Source: Mycobacterium conspicuum
GTDB lineage: Bacteria > Actinomycetota > Actinomycetes > Mycobacteriales > Mycobacteriaceae
Direction: 5' to 3'
Assembly: GCF_010730195.1 (NCBI RefSeq)
Contig: NZ_AP022613.1
Coordinates: 744,001 to 808,000 of the forward strand
Length of the DNA stretch: 64,000 nucleotides
Part shown: positions 9,214 through 17,787 of the stretch, in pieces
How positions within the stretch are numbered: the first letter of the stretch is position 1
How the letters are laid out: each line of letters begins with the position of its first letter
Translations under genes and position numbers: made by a program
The notes under the pieces: model-generated
What the model was told of the DNA's origin: nothing
The model's input: only the letters and a program-made list of their open reading frames with translations
Databases searched by the model: none

Positions 9214-9473
9214 CGATGGAAGCTTTGTAGAACGTCGTCGGGCTGCGGGGCGTCGAAGTCGTCGGGCACGGTATATACGCCATGGTCCGTGCCCAATCGG
9301 CGTACCGCTCGGGGGTGAAACGGTACTATTTTCGCCACGGGCTCGCCGCCGCGTGCGATCTCGATTTCTTGGCCGCTGTCGACCAGCCGCAACAGCTCCG
9401 ACATCCGTGTCTTCGCCTCATGGACGCCGACGCGGAGCACGGTGGACTTAGTCATGGACTTAGTCTGGTCCAT
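9210..9473 (-). CDS. Phd/VapB-type antitoxin
   Basis: An 87-residue antitoxin of the Phd/YefM family. VGVHEAKTRMSELLRLVDSG and IEIARGGEPVAKIVPF form the N-terminal DNA-binding dimer fold, and the tail (YTVPDDFDAPQPDDVLQSF) is the toxin-wrapping segment. It is complete. ATG 9473 or ATG 9455 may be used. The partner toxin immediately downstream is broken by two deletions, so this is now an orphan antitoxin that may still bind its operator or neutralise a related toxin elsewhere. Confidence 0.85.
   Translation of the reverse strand: MDQTKSMTKSTVLRVGVHEAKTRMSELLRLVDSGQEIEIARGGEPVAKIVPFHPRAVRRLGTDHGVYTVPDDFDAPQPDDVLQSFHR
9444..9465. promoter_or_regulatory. Duplicated GGACTTAGTC operator-like site at the antitoxin start
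   Basis: GGACTTAGTC occurs at 9444-9453 and 9456-9465 with a 12-bp period. Each copy contains the odd palindrome GACT-T-AGTC. The possible ATG at 9455 (minus strand) lies between the copies. This is the expected place for antitoxin autorepression. The repeats also fall inside the possible coding start, so part of the similarity could be coding. Confidence 0.5.
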
Positions 9474-9515
9474 CTCAAGTTTTGGCCCCCGCCACTTTTT
9501 CGCGTCACCGCAGCA

Positions 9516-11273
9516 CTATGCGTTGCTCCCGATGGCGTCCAGGCGGGCGAACTGACGGTTGCGGTACTGCTCGACGCAGGCCGCGCGCCTGACCTTGCCG
9601 CTGGTGGTGATGGGCAGCGAGCCGGGGGCCACGAGCACGAGGTCCGCGACGCGCAGGCCGTGCGACCGCGAAATGGCCGATGTGACTTCGCGTTTCACGG
9701 TGCCGAGCTTGTCCGCCACCTCTTCGGGCGAATCGCCTCGCTTCTTGAGTTCGACGATGGCGACCAGCTTTTCGGTGTGGCCGTCGGGGACCGCTATCGC
9801 CGCGGCCCGGCCGCGGGTGATCTCTTGGATCGTTGCCTCGATGTCATCGGGATAGTGGTTGCGCCCGTAGACGACCAGCAGGTCCTTGTCGCGGCCGACG
9901 ATGAAAAGCTCACCGTCGCAGAAGAAGCCGAGGTCTCCGGTGCGCAGCCACGGCTCTTCGGGGACACCGTCGGGCGCGCCGACGAGCCGGGCGCCGAACG
10001 TGCGCTCGGTCAATTGCTGGTTCTGCCAATAGCCCATCGCCACGTTGGCGCCGTGCACCCAAATCTCGCCGACCGTTTCGGCGGGGCACTCCGTCCCGGT
10101 GTCGCGATCGACGACCCGCACCAGCGGTGACCCGGTCGCGCCGTAGCTGACCAACGGCGTGCCCTCGCTGTCGGCGCACCGCGCGGCCGTTCCGCCGGAC
10201 AGCTGCTCGGACTCGAAGTGGACGAGCTTCGGCGGCTCTGCGGGCATCCGGGTCGCCACGTATACCGTTGCCTCGGCCAGGCCGTACGAGGGCCGAACCA
10301 CCTTGGGCTGCAAGTTGAATGGCGCGAACCGATCGGTGAAGCGCTTGAGGGTCGCGGGCTGCACCCGCTCGCTGCCGTTGAGGATGTGCAGCACGTCGCC
10401 GAGATCGAGACCGGCCATGTCGTCGTCCGAGGTTTTGCGGGCCGCCAGGTCGAATGCGAAGTTCGGTGCCCCCGAATACGCTTTGCTGTTGGTGGCCAGC
10501 ATCTGCATCCAGCGTGCGGGTCGCTGCAGGAAGGATGCCGGACTGGTGAGCACGGCGGGTATGCCGGCCAGGATCGGTAGACAGATCCCCACGATCAGGC
10601 CCATGTCGTGAAAGAACGGCAGCCACGACACCACCGTCGTGTCCGGCGGGGCGACCCTGCCGTATTCCCCGAAGTAGCACGACATGACCTGCTTGATGTT
10701 GGCCCGCAGGTTCTTATGGGAGATCATCACCCCGGCCGGCTGGCGCGTCGACCCCGAGGTGTACTGCAAATACGCGACGCTCGGCCGATCGGCCCCGGCG
10801 GCCGATCCGCCACTGGGATTCGGTTCGAGCGAATCGATTTCGACGATCGCAGGGGCGGGATCGCCTGCCTGCGGCTTGGCGAATTCACGGACGTCGCCGA
10901 CGACCGAGGACGTCGTGAGGATGACCGACGGCGACGCGTCGCGCAGCACCGAGGTGACCCGGTCGTCGGCGACGCCTCCGGTCGGGACCGACAGGGGAAC
11001 CGCGATCAGTCCCGCCTGCAGCGCGCCGAGAAAGGCCGCGACGTAGTCAAGGCTCTGGGGGGCCAGGATCACCGCGCGATCACCAACCGAGCCACACGCG
11101 CCCAGCCCCGCGGCCACGTCCAGCACTCGCCGATACAGCTGCGACCAGGTGACGCTATCCGGGACGCCGAGCCAATCCTGTTGATAGTCAACGAATGTGA
11201 AGGCCGTGTGGTTGGAATTCAGGCTGGCGCGCTCACGCAGCACCGTCAAAATGGAAGACTCGGTCACCGGCAC
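9516..11273 (-). CDS. Long-chain fatty-acyl-AMP ligase (FAAL, FadD-type)
   Basis: 585 residues of the ANL superfamily, with features of the mycobacterial FAALs that activate fatty acids as acyl-adenylates and hand them to a PKS rather than to CoA. Motifs intact and in order: YLQYTSGSTRQPAGVMISHK (ATP loop, about residue 180), SYGLAEATVYV, LRTGDLGF, and a C-terminal ITTSGKVRRAACVEQYR with the adenylation Lys. The long linker between SYGLAEAT and the hinge agrees with FAAL rather than FACL, although I infer this class mainly from neighbourhood and overall resemblance. GTG 11273 is 16 bp after the PKS stop, with ACGGAGG in between, so PKS and FAAL form one operon. It would be the loading enzyme for the PKS. 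Confidence 0.9.
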   Translation of the reverse strand: MPVTESSILTVLRERASLNSNHTAFTFVDYQQDWLGVPDSVTWSQLYRRVLDVAAGLGACGSVGDRAVILAPQSLDYVAAFLGALQAGLIAVPLSVPTGGVADDRVTSVLRDASPSVILTTSSVVGDVREFAKPQAGDPAPAIVEIDSLEPNPSGGSAAGADRPSVAYLQYTSGSTRQPAGVMISHKNLRANIKQVMSCYFGEYGRVAPPDTTVVSWLPFFHDMGLIVGICLPILAGIPAVLTSPASFLQRPARWMQMLATNSKAYSGAPNFAFDLAARKTSDDDMAGLDLGDVLHILNGSERVQPATLKRFTDRFAPFNLQPKVVRPSYGLAEATVYVATRMPAEPPKLVHFESEQLSGGTAARCADSEGTPLVSYGATGSPLVRVVDRDTGTECPAETVGEIWVHGANVAMGYWQNQQLTERTFGARLVGAPDGVPEEPWLRTGDLGFFCDGELFIVGRDKDLLVVYGRNHYPDDIEATIQEITRGRAAAIAVPDGHTEKLVAIVELKKRGDSPEEVADKLGTVKREVTSAISRSHGLRVADLVLVAPGSLPITTSGKVRRAACVEQYRNRQFARLDAIGSNA

Positions 11274-11289
11274 AGTTGCTAACCTCCGT

Positions 11290-14200
11290 TTAAACCTCTT
11301 GGCTGGCCAGCGTATCGCCGAGGTGTTGCGCCAAACCTCCCACGGTAATGATGTCGCCGGGACTGATGCTCACCCCGGTTTCGGCCTCGATCCGGGTGCG
11401 AAGTTCGGTGTGGCCCAACGAGTCCAGTCCGTATTCGTGCAGTGGACGGTCCGCGTCGACGTTACGGCGCAGAATCAGGCTGACTTGTTCAGCGACCAGC
11501 TCCCGCAGCCGCGCGGACCGGTCGTCGACGGAAAGTGCCATCAGCTCGGCCCGGAATTTGCTTGAGCTCATTCGGTTTTGGCCGCTGTGTTGGAATCGCT
11601 CGGCGAACGGGCTGTGCTGTGCCAGCGCCGTCAACCACGAGCTGCCGATGATGGTGGTGTAGCCGGTGTAGGCGCGGTCGTGGCGCAGCAGCGCCTCCAA
11701 CGCGTGCGCGCCCTCCTCGACGGTGATCACGGTGCCGTTGCTGTCGACATCAGCCTGCCACGCGATCGAGGTGGCCGTCAGGCCCTGGGCCCGCCGCCAG
11801 TGGGTGAAGGCGTCCAGCCAGCTGTTGGCCGCGGCGTAGGAGCCCAGCCCCGGCGAGCCCAGCAGCGCCGCCGACGAGGAGAACGAGCAGAACCAGTCAA
11901 GTGGCTGCCCGGAACTGGCCCGGTGCAGGTGCCAGGCGCCGTAGACCTTGGGGGTCCACTCGCGCGTCAGCAGTTCATCGGTGATGTTGGCCAGGCCGGC
12001 GGTTTCGATGATCCCGGCCGCGTGCAGCACGCCGCGCAGCGGCAGCCCGGTGGCGGTCGCCGCCGCGACCAACCGGTCTGCGGTCTCGGGATGGGCGATG
12101 TCGCCGCGCTCCACCACGACGTCGCTCCCGATCGCGCGGATCAGATCGATGGTTTCTTGTGCGGCGCTGCTGGGCGCCGCCCGCGAGCACAGCACGATCC
12201 GGCCACAGCCGGCCGCGGCCAGGCTCTCGGCGAGCACCAGACCGACCTCACCGAGCCCGCCGGTGATGATGTAGGCGCCGTCGCCGCGGAAGACCTGAGC
12301 ATGTTCCGGCGGCACCACGGCATGGGTTTGCCCGTCGCGCGGTATGTCGAGCACCAGCTTGCCGGTGTGTTCGGCCGCGCACATCACCCGAATCGCGGTG
12401 GCCGCCTGGGCCAGTGGGTAATGGGTGGCCTGCGGTGTGGGCAGCGTTCCGTCGGCGACCGACCGGTATACGGTGTCCAGCAGCTGCCGAACCTGGCCGG
12501 GTTGGTACAGCGACATCAACGCCAAATCCACATAGGAGAAGGTCAGGTTGCGCCGAAACGCGAAGAGCCCCATGCGGGTGTCGCCGTAGACGTCACGCTT
12601 GCCGATCTCGACGAACCGGCCGCCGAAGGCCAGCAGCTCCAGGCCGGCCTGTTGGGCGGCGCCGGCGACGGAGTTGAGCACGATGTCGACGCCGTACCCG
12701 TGGGTGTCACGGCGGATCTGTTCGGCGAACTCGAGGCTGCGCGAGTCGTAGACATGCTCGATGCCCATGGCGCGCAACAGTTCTCGACGTTCGGGACTGC
12801 CGGCGGTGGCGAAAATTTCGGCTCCCGCGGCGCGCGCAACCCCGACCGCGGCCTGCCCGACCCCGCCGGTCGCCGAGTGGATCAATACCTTGTCGCCGGC
12901 CTTGATGCGGGCCAGGTCATGCAGGCCGTGCCAGGCGGTGGCGTGCGCCGTGGTGACCGCGGCCGCCTGGGCGTCGGTCAAACCGTCGGGCAGGGTGGCG
13001 GCCAGGCGGGCATCGCAGGTGACGAACGTGGCCCAACACCCGTTGGGGGACATGCCCCCGACGCGGTCACCGACCTTGTGCTCGGACACGCCCGGGCCCA
13101 CCGCGGTGACCACGCCGACGAAGTCGGTGCCCGGCTGGGGCCGTTGCCCCTCGAAGGTCGGATAGCGGCCGAACGCGGCCAGCACGTCGAGGAAGTTGAC
13201 GCTGGATGCGCTGACCGAAACCTCGATCTGTCCCGGGCCCGGCGCGACGCGCTCGAACGCGACGAACTCCATGGTCTCCATGTCACCGGGAGTCCTGAGC
13301 CGTAGGCGCATTCCGTCGCGGCCGTGGTCCACCACGGTCTGGCGTCCCTCGCCGGGGCGCAGCGTGGTGGGCGTCAGGCGGGCGGCGTACCACTCATCGT
13401 TGCGCCAGGCCGTCTCGTCCTCGTCGGAGCCGACCAGCAGCTGGCGCGCCACCTGCTCGGCGCCGGTGTGTTCGTCGATGTCGATGTGGGTGACCCACAA
13501 GTGGGGTTGCTCGGTGCCGATCACCCGCAGCAGGCCGCGCAGGCCGCCCTGCTCCAGGTTGATCGGGTCGCCGTCCCGCACTGCCTGCGCGCCCCGGGTC
13601 ACGACGTAAAGCCGGGGTGACTCGCCGGTGATCTCGCTGAGCTCGCGCGCGATGCGCACCACGTGCGTGGCGTATTGCGCGCCGCGCAAGACGCATTCGT
13701 CGTCGGGGTTGCCGTTCATCGGTGCGGTGACCACGACGACGCCGGCGAACCCACCTTCGCCGAGCTGACCGCGCAGCACCTCGGCCGCCGGAGCGTGGTC
13801 GCCCTGCTGCGGCCAGAACATCGTCGTGCATTCCGCGCCGTGCAGCTTCAGCGCATCGGTCAACCCCGTCGCCAGCAGGTGGGCGGCGTCGGAGGTGCTG
13901 AGCAACAGCCAGGCGCCCGAGTGGACGTAGTCTGGCTCCGGCAGCTCGCGCCGTTGCCACTCGATGGACAGCAGCCGCTCGTTGAGCACGCGGTCGCGAC
14001 TTTCCTTCTCCGACAACGCGGTTGCCAGCCGCAGACCGCGCATCGCGAGCAGCACCGTGCCGTGCTCGTCGCAGACATCGAGGTCGGCCTGCGCCATCGC
14101 AGCGGTGCCGTCGGGGTCTTGCGCGAGGGTCACCCGCGCGTGGCAGTAGCGGGCGTTGCGGGTGGGGCCGTAGGCCCGCAGCCGGCGCACGCCGATCGGC

Positions 14201-17200
14201 AGCAGCGTGCCGCGCTTAGCCGTGGCGGCCAGGGCGGGATGCGCGCTCAGGGACTGGAAACACGCATCGAGGAGCGCGGGATGCACGGTGTAGGCGGCTT
14301 GTTGGGACCGGATCGAACCGGGCGAAACCACTTCGGCCAGCACGCTATTCACGGTCCCGTCGGGGCCCTCGGCCAGGTGGGCGGCCGTCAGGCCGGTGAA
14401 CGCGGGACCCAGGTGCACACCGCGCTCGTCCAGTTGCTGCCGCAGGTCGGCGCCCTCGACGCGGCACGGGTGCGCCGCCAGCAGCGCGGCGACGTCCAGT
14501 GCGGGTGGCCGGTCGTCGTCGGAAACGGCGCGCAGCTCGGCGCCGGCCCGCTGCTGTCGTTCGCCCTGGTGCTCGGTCTGGATGGTGAACGTGACCGTGC
14601 CCGGCAGGTTCACCGAAGCGATTGCGGTCAACGGGATCTCGGCGTCCAGGCTCAGCGTCGGCTCGAAGTCGAGATCGCGGACCTCGCAGTCCTCGCCCAG
14701 GACCGTGCGGGCCGCGGCCAAAGCCATCTCGCAGTAAACGGCACCGGGAACCGCGGCGGTTTCGTCGAGTTGATAGTCGGCCAGCCAGGGCTGCGCCGCT
14801 GAATCTAAGGCGCCGAACTGCGCCTGCCACACGTGGCGCTCCGGTTCCTCGGGCAGGCGCACGTGCGCACCCAGGAGCGGATGGGCGGCGACCGCGTACC
14901 CGCCCGTCGTCGACGGGTCCTGCCCGTCGGGCGCGATCGGCGCGCGCGGCTCGTGCGTCCAGGCCGGCAGCGGCGCATCCACCAGGCGCCCAACGGGATA
15001 CAGCACCGAGAAGTCCACCACGGCGCCCGCGCTGTGTAGCTCCGCCAGCAGGCTGCGCGGGCCGGTCGACGGCATACCAGCGAAGCCGGCGACCTGCACG
15101 CCGGCGCCGGTCGCGATCTGCTCGACGGCGTCGATCAGTTGCGGTTGCGGCGCCAGTGCGGCGAAGACCCGGTGGCCGTCGTCCACCGCCGCCTGCGCGG
15201 CGGCGGCGAACCGCACGGTGTGGCGCACGTTGTCCACCCAATAGCCGGCATTGCAAACCGGTTGCTCGCGCGGATCGAACAGGGTCGCCGAATAGAACGG
15301 TATCCGCGGGGGCGCCGGGGTGAGGTCGGCCAGCGCCTCGGACAGCTCATCGAGGATCGGGTCGACGCATGGCGAGTTCGCGGCGACCTCGACGGCCAGC
15401 TCGCGCGCCGCCACGCCGCGCTGCTCCCACGCGGCGACGAGCTCGCGCACCGCCGCGCCCGGCCCGGCGATCACCGTGGACCGCGGCGCGGTCACCACCG
15501 CGATGACGACGTCGTCGTCGTCGCGAGTCATCAGCTCCGAAAGCACTTGGTCGGCAGGCAGTTCCGTCGATGCCATCGCGCCGGCACCGGCCGTCCGGGC
15601 CAGCAGCGCGGAGCGGCGGCAGATGACGCGTACCCCGTCCTCCAGCGACAGGGCCCCCGCGACGACGGCGGCCGCCACCTCGCCCGCCGAATGGCCGAGC
15701 ACCGCGCCCGGGCGCACGCCGTACGCCTGCTCCATCGTGGCGGCCAGCGCGACCTGCATGGTGAACCAGACCGGCTCGGCCCAGCCGATCCCGCTCGGTT
15801 GTTGTCCCGACGTGATCGCCTCGGTCACCGAGAATCCGGATTCCGTCGCGATCAGCGGTTCGGCCTGCGCGACGGTCGCGGCGAATACCGGCTCGTGGGC
15901 CAGCAGCTCGGCGCCCATCCCGGCCCATAAGCCGTCGAGTGAACCTGCCCCGGAGAACACCCACACCGGGCCCCGGTCGTCGTGGCCGACCGCGGCGCGA
16001 TACGGCATGTCGCCCTCGGCGACCTCGCGCAGCGCGCCCGTCAGCTCGGCCGGGTCTCCGGCGATTACCGCGGTGCGCACCGGCCGGTAGCCGCGTCGCC
16101 GCGCCAGGGTGTAGGCCAGGTCGGTCAGGGGCACGGGATCCGTACGGCTCTCCAGCCAGTCGGCGAGCCGGCGCGACGTCTCGCGCAGCCCATCGGCGGA
16201 GGTGGACGATAGCGTGAAAAGCATTGGGGCGGAGGCGGTTTCGGTGGCTGCGGCGTCGGTCACCGGGGCTTGTTCGAGAATCGCGTGCACGTGTGTGCCC
16301 GACGACCCGTACGACGACACGGCCGCTCGCCGGGCGGGCCAGGGTGTCGTCTGCTGCGGCACGACGAGTCCGGTTGCGATGGCGGCGAGGTCGTCGGGCA
16401 GCCGGGTGAAGTGCGGCGGCGGCGGTATCGCCGCGTGCCGCAGCGAAAGGATCGCCTTGATCAACGAGACCGCGCCCGCCGCGGCGCCGGTGTCGCCGGC
16501 AGTGCTCTTGACCGACGCCAGCGCACAGTCGTGGCCGGCGGCGCCGTACACCCGCGCCAGGCTGGTGAACTCGGTCGAGTCGCCACGCGGGTCGCCGGCG
16601 CCGTTCGCCTCGACCATGCCCACGGTGTCGGCGTCCACCCCGGCCGCGGCCAGGGCGGTGCGGTACAGCGCGACCTGAGCGTCCGGCCCGCCGCCATCCT
16701 GGTTGGCGGCCGTGCCGCGCAGCACGGCGAGGATGCGGTCACCGTCGCGCAACGCGTCCGGCAGTCGCTTGAGCAACACCATCGCGCAACCCTCGGAAGG
16801 CACGGAACCGTCGGCGCCGACATCGAACGTGCGGCAGCGTCCGGTTGGCGACAGGCCGGGCGACGACGCGAAGCTGGGTGGTTCCAGCATCACGGTGCAG
16901 CCGCCGGCCAAGGCGAGGTCGCTTTCGCCGTCGTGCAGGCTGCGGCACGCCAGGTGGACCGCGAGCAGGCTCGACGAGCCCGCCGTGTCCACGGTCAGCG
17001 CCGGGCCGCGCAGCCCGAGCGTGCGGGCGATGCGCCCGGAGGCCAGGCTGGCGGCCGAGCCGCCGGTGTCGGATGGCCCCCCGGATGAGAGGTCGGACAG
17101 TCCGACGAACACGCCGCCCTGCGCGCCGGTCAACGACGTGGGCGCCAGACCGGCGTGCTCCACCGCCTCCCACGACACTTCCAGCAGCAAACGGTGGTGC

Positions 17201-17454
17201 GGATCCAGCGCGGCCGCCTCCGGCTCACCGATCCCGAAGAAGGCGGGATCGAAGCCCGCGACGTCGTCGAGGAAACCACCCGAGCGGTCGGGCGCTGAAG
17301 GCTCAGGGTCGTAGTAGCTGTCGGCGTCCCACCGCGCGGCGCGAATTTCGCCGATCAGGTCCTCGCCGGCCAACAATGCGTCCCACAGCTGCTCCGGCGA
17401 GTCGATGCCGCGGGGGAGCCGGCACGCCATGCCGATGACAGCAATCGGGGTCAC
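11290..17454 (-). CDS. MAS-like type I PKS with degenerate KS, AT and DH active sites
   Basis: 2,054 residues, uninterrupted. The order is KS (1-390), AT (about 495-800), DH (about 855-1140), ER (about 1410-1700), KR (about 1724-1925) and ACP (about 1985-2050), as in mycocerosic acid synthase. The KS has VDTAGSSSL, so Gly159 replaces the nucleophilic Cys. VEANGAGD has Asn284 for His, KSTAGD has Asp321 for His, and loop segments are missing. The AT keeps GHSAGE (Ser589) but has AANSP (Asn693 for the catalytic His) and GAGS for GQGS. The DH has LADYQLDETAAVP (Tyr894 for His). The ER motif ATGGVGQAA, KR motif TGGLGEVG with Ser/Tyr/Asn, and ACP GLDSL (Ser2012) are intact. Chain elongation is not expected, but reductive or carrier roles remain possible. 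It shares an operon with the downstream FAAL. Confidence 0.92.
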   Translation of the reverse strand: MTPIAVIGMACRLPRGIDSPEQLWDALLAGEDLIGEIRAARWDADSYYDPEPSAPDRSGGFLDDVAGFDPAFFGIGEPEAAALDPHHRLLLEVSWEAVEHAGLAPTSLTGAQGGVFVGLSDLSSGGPSDTGGSAASLASGRIARTLGLRGPALTVDTAGSSSLLAVHLACRSLHDGESDLALAGGCTVMLEPPSFASSPGLSPTGRCRTFDVGADGSVPSEGCAMVLLKRLPDALRDGDRILAVLRGTAANQDGGGPDAQVALYRTALAAAGVDADTVGMVEANGAGDPRGDSTEFTSLARVYGAAGHDCALASVKSTAGDTGAAAGAVSLIKAILSLRHAAIPPPPHFTRLPDDLAAIATGLVVPQQTTPWPARRAAVSSYGSSGTHVHAILEQAPVTDAAATETASAPMLFTLSSTSADGLRETSRRLADWLESRTDPVPLTDLAYTLARRRGYRPVRTAVIAGDPAELTGALREVAEGDMPYRAAVGHDDRGPVWVFSGAGSLDGLWAGMGAELLAHEPVFAATVAQAEPLIATESGFSVTEAITSGQQPSGIGWAEPVWFTMQVALAATMEQAYGVRPGAVLGHSAGEVAAAVVAGALSLEDGVRVICRRSALLARTAGAGAMASTELPADQVLSELMTRDDDDVVIAVVTAPRSTVIAGPGAAVRELVAAWEQRGVAARELAVEVAANSPCVDPILDELSEALADLTPAPPRIPFYSATLFDPREQPVCNAGYWVDNVRHTVRFAAAAQAAVDDGHRVFAALAPQPQLIDAVEQIATGAGVQVAGFAGMPSTGPRSLLAELHSAGAVVDFSVLYPVGRLVDAPLPAWTHEPRAPIAPDGQDPSTTGGYAVAAHPLLGAHVRLPEEPERHVWQAQFGALDSAAQPWLADYQLDETAAVPGAVYCEMALAAARTVLGEDCEVRDLDFEPTLSLDAEIPLTAIASVNLPGTVTFTIQTEHQGERQQRAGAELRAVSDDDRPPALDVAALLAAHPCRVEGADLRQQLDERGVHLGPAFTGLTAAHLAEGPDGTVNSVLAEVVSPGSIRSQQAAYTVHPALLDACFQSLSAHPALAATAKRGTLLPIGVRRLRAYGPTRNARYCHARVTLAQDPDGTAAMAQADLDVCDEHGTVLLAMRGLRLATALSEKESRDRVLNERLLSIEWQRRELPEPDYVHSGAWLLLSTSDAAHLLATGLTDALKLHGAECTTMFWPQQGDHAPAAEVLRGQLGEGGFAGVVVVTAPMNGNPDDECVLRGAQYATHVVRIARELSEITGESPRLYVVTRGAQAVRDGDPINLEQGGLRGLLRVIGTEQPHLWVTHIDIDEHTGAEQVARQLLVGSDEDETAWRNDEWYAARLTPTTLRPGEGRQTVVDHGRDGMRLRLRTPGDMETMEFVAFERVAPGPGQIEVSVSASSVNFLDVLAAFGRYPTFEGQRPQPGTDFVGVVTAVGPGVSEHKVGDRVGGMSPNGCWATFVTCDARLAATLPDGLTDAQAAAVTTAHATAWHGLHDLARIKAGDKVLIHSATGGVGQAAVGVARAAGAEIFATAGSPERRELLRAMGIEHVYDSRSLEFAEQIRRDTHGYGVDIVLNSVAGAAQQAGLELLAFGGRFVEIGKRDVYGDTRMGLFAFRRNLTFSYVDLALMSLYQPGQVRQLLDTVYRSVADGTLPTPQATHYPLAQAATAIRVMCAAEHTGKLVLDIPRDGQTHAVVPPEHAQVFRGDGAYIITGGLGEVGLVLAESLAAAGCGRIVLCSRAAPSSAAQETIDLIRAIGSDVVVERGDIAHPETADRLVAAATATGLPLRGVLHAAGIIETAGLANITDELLTREWTPKVYGAWHLHRASSGQPLDWFCSFSSSAALLGSPGLGSYAAANSWLDAFTHWRRAQGLTATSIAWQADVDSNGTVITVEEGAHALEALLRHDRAYTGYTTIIGSSWLTALAQHSPFAERFQHSGQNRMSSSKFRAELMALSVDDRSARLRELVAEQVSLILRRNVDADRPLHEYGLDSLGHTELRTRIEAETGVSISPGDIITVGGLAQHLGDTLASQEV

Positions 17455-17787
17455 GGGTTTCCTCTTGACGGCAGCTCACCTCTTCTCACCTGTGCTTCAA
17501 GGAGACATCCCGGAGTTCGATCCGAGATGGGAACGCCGCAACTTCGCAGGTTGACCCACCGCCCCCGGCATCGAAGCCGAAACTTCAATGCTGAAGTCCT
17601 CAGCAGCGTAACCCGTCAACTGCACGTGCGTAAGAAGAATCGTGCGGACGTACCAAAGTTTGCCAGGGATGGCTGTCGCACCGCCTCTGAACCGTTCACG
17701 CGGCCTTCGCCGGGGCCCGCCGAACGTAGCCAGGGGTAGGGTTGGCTGAATGGTTTACGGCCTGTGAGGAAGGTCATACTGCAGCGC
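17455..17787. other. Divergent promoter region between the PKS and choD
   Basis: 333 bp containing both start regions. ACTTCA-ATGC-TGAAGT (17582-17597) is a perfect 6-bp inverted repeat suited to a dimeric repressor. A 70-codon open frame at 17527-17739 has no family resemblance and is not called. A GTG at 17764, in frame with choD, is an alternative choD start. Confidence 0.4.

Noticed and set aside
17527..17739. 70-codon open frame in the PKS/choD gap
   Set aside because: Basic low-complexity reading with no ribosome site. The region is needed for two promoters.
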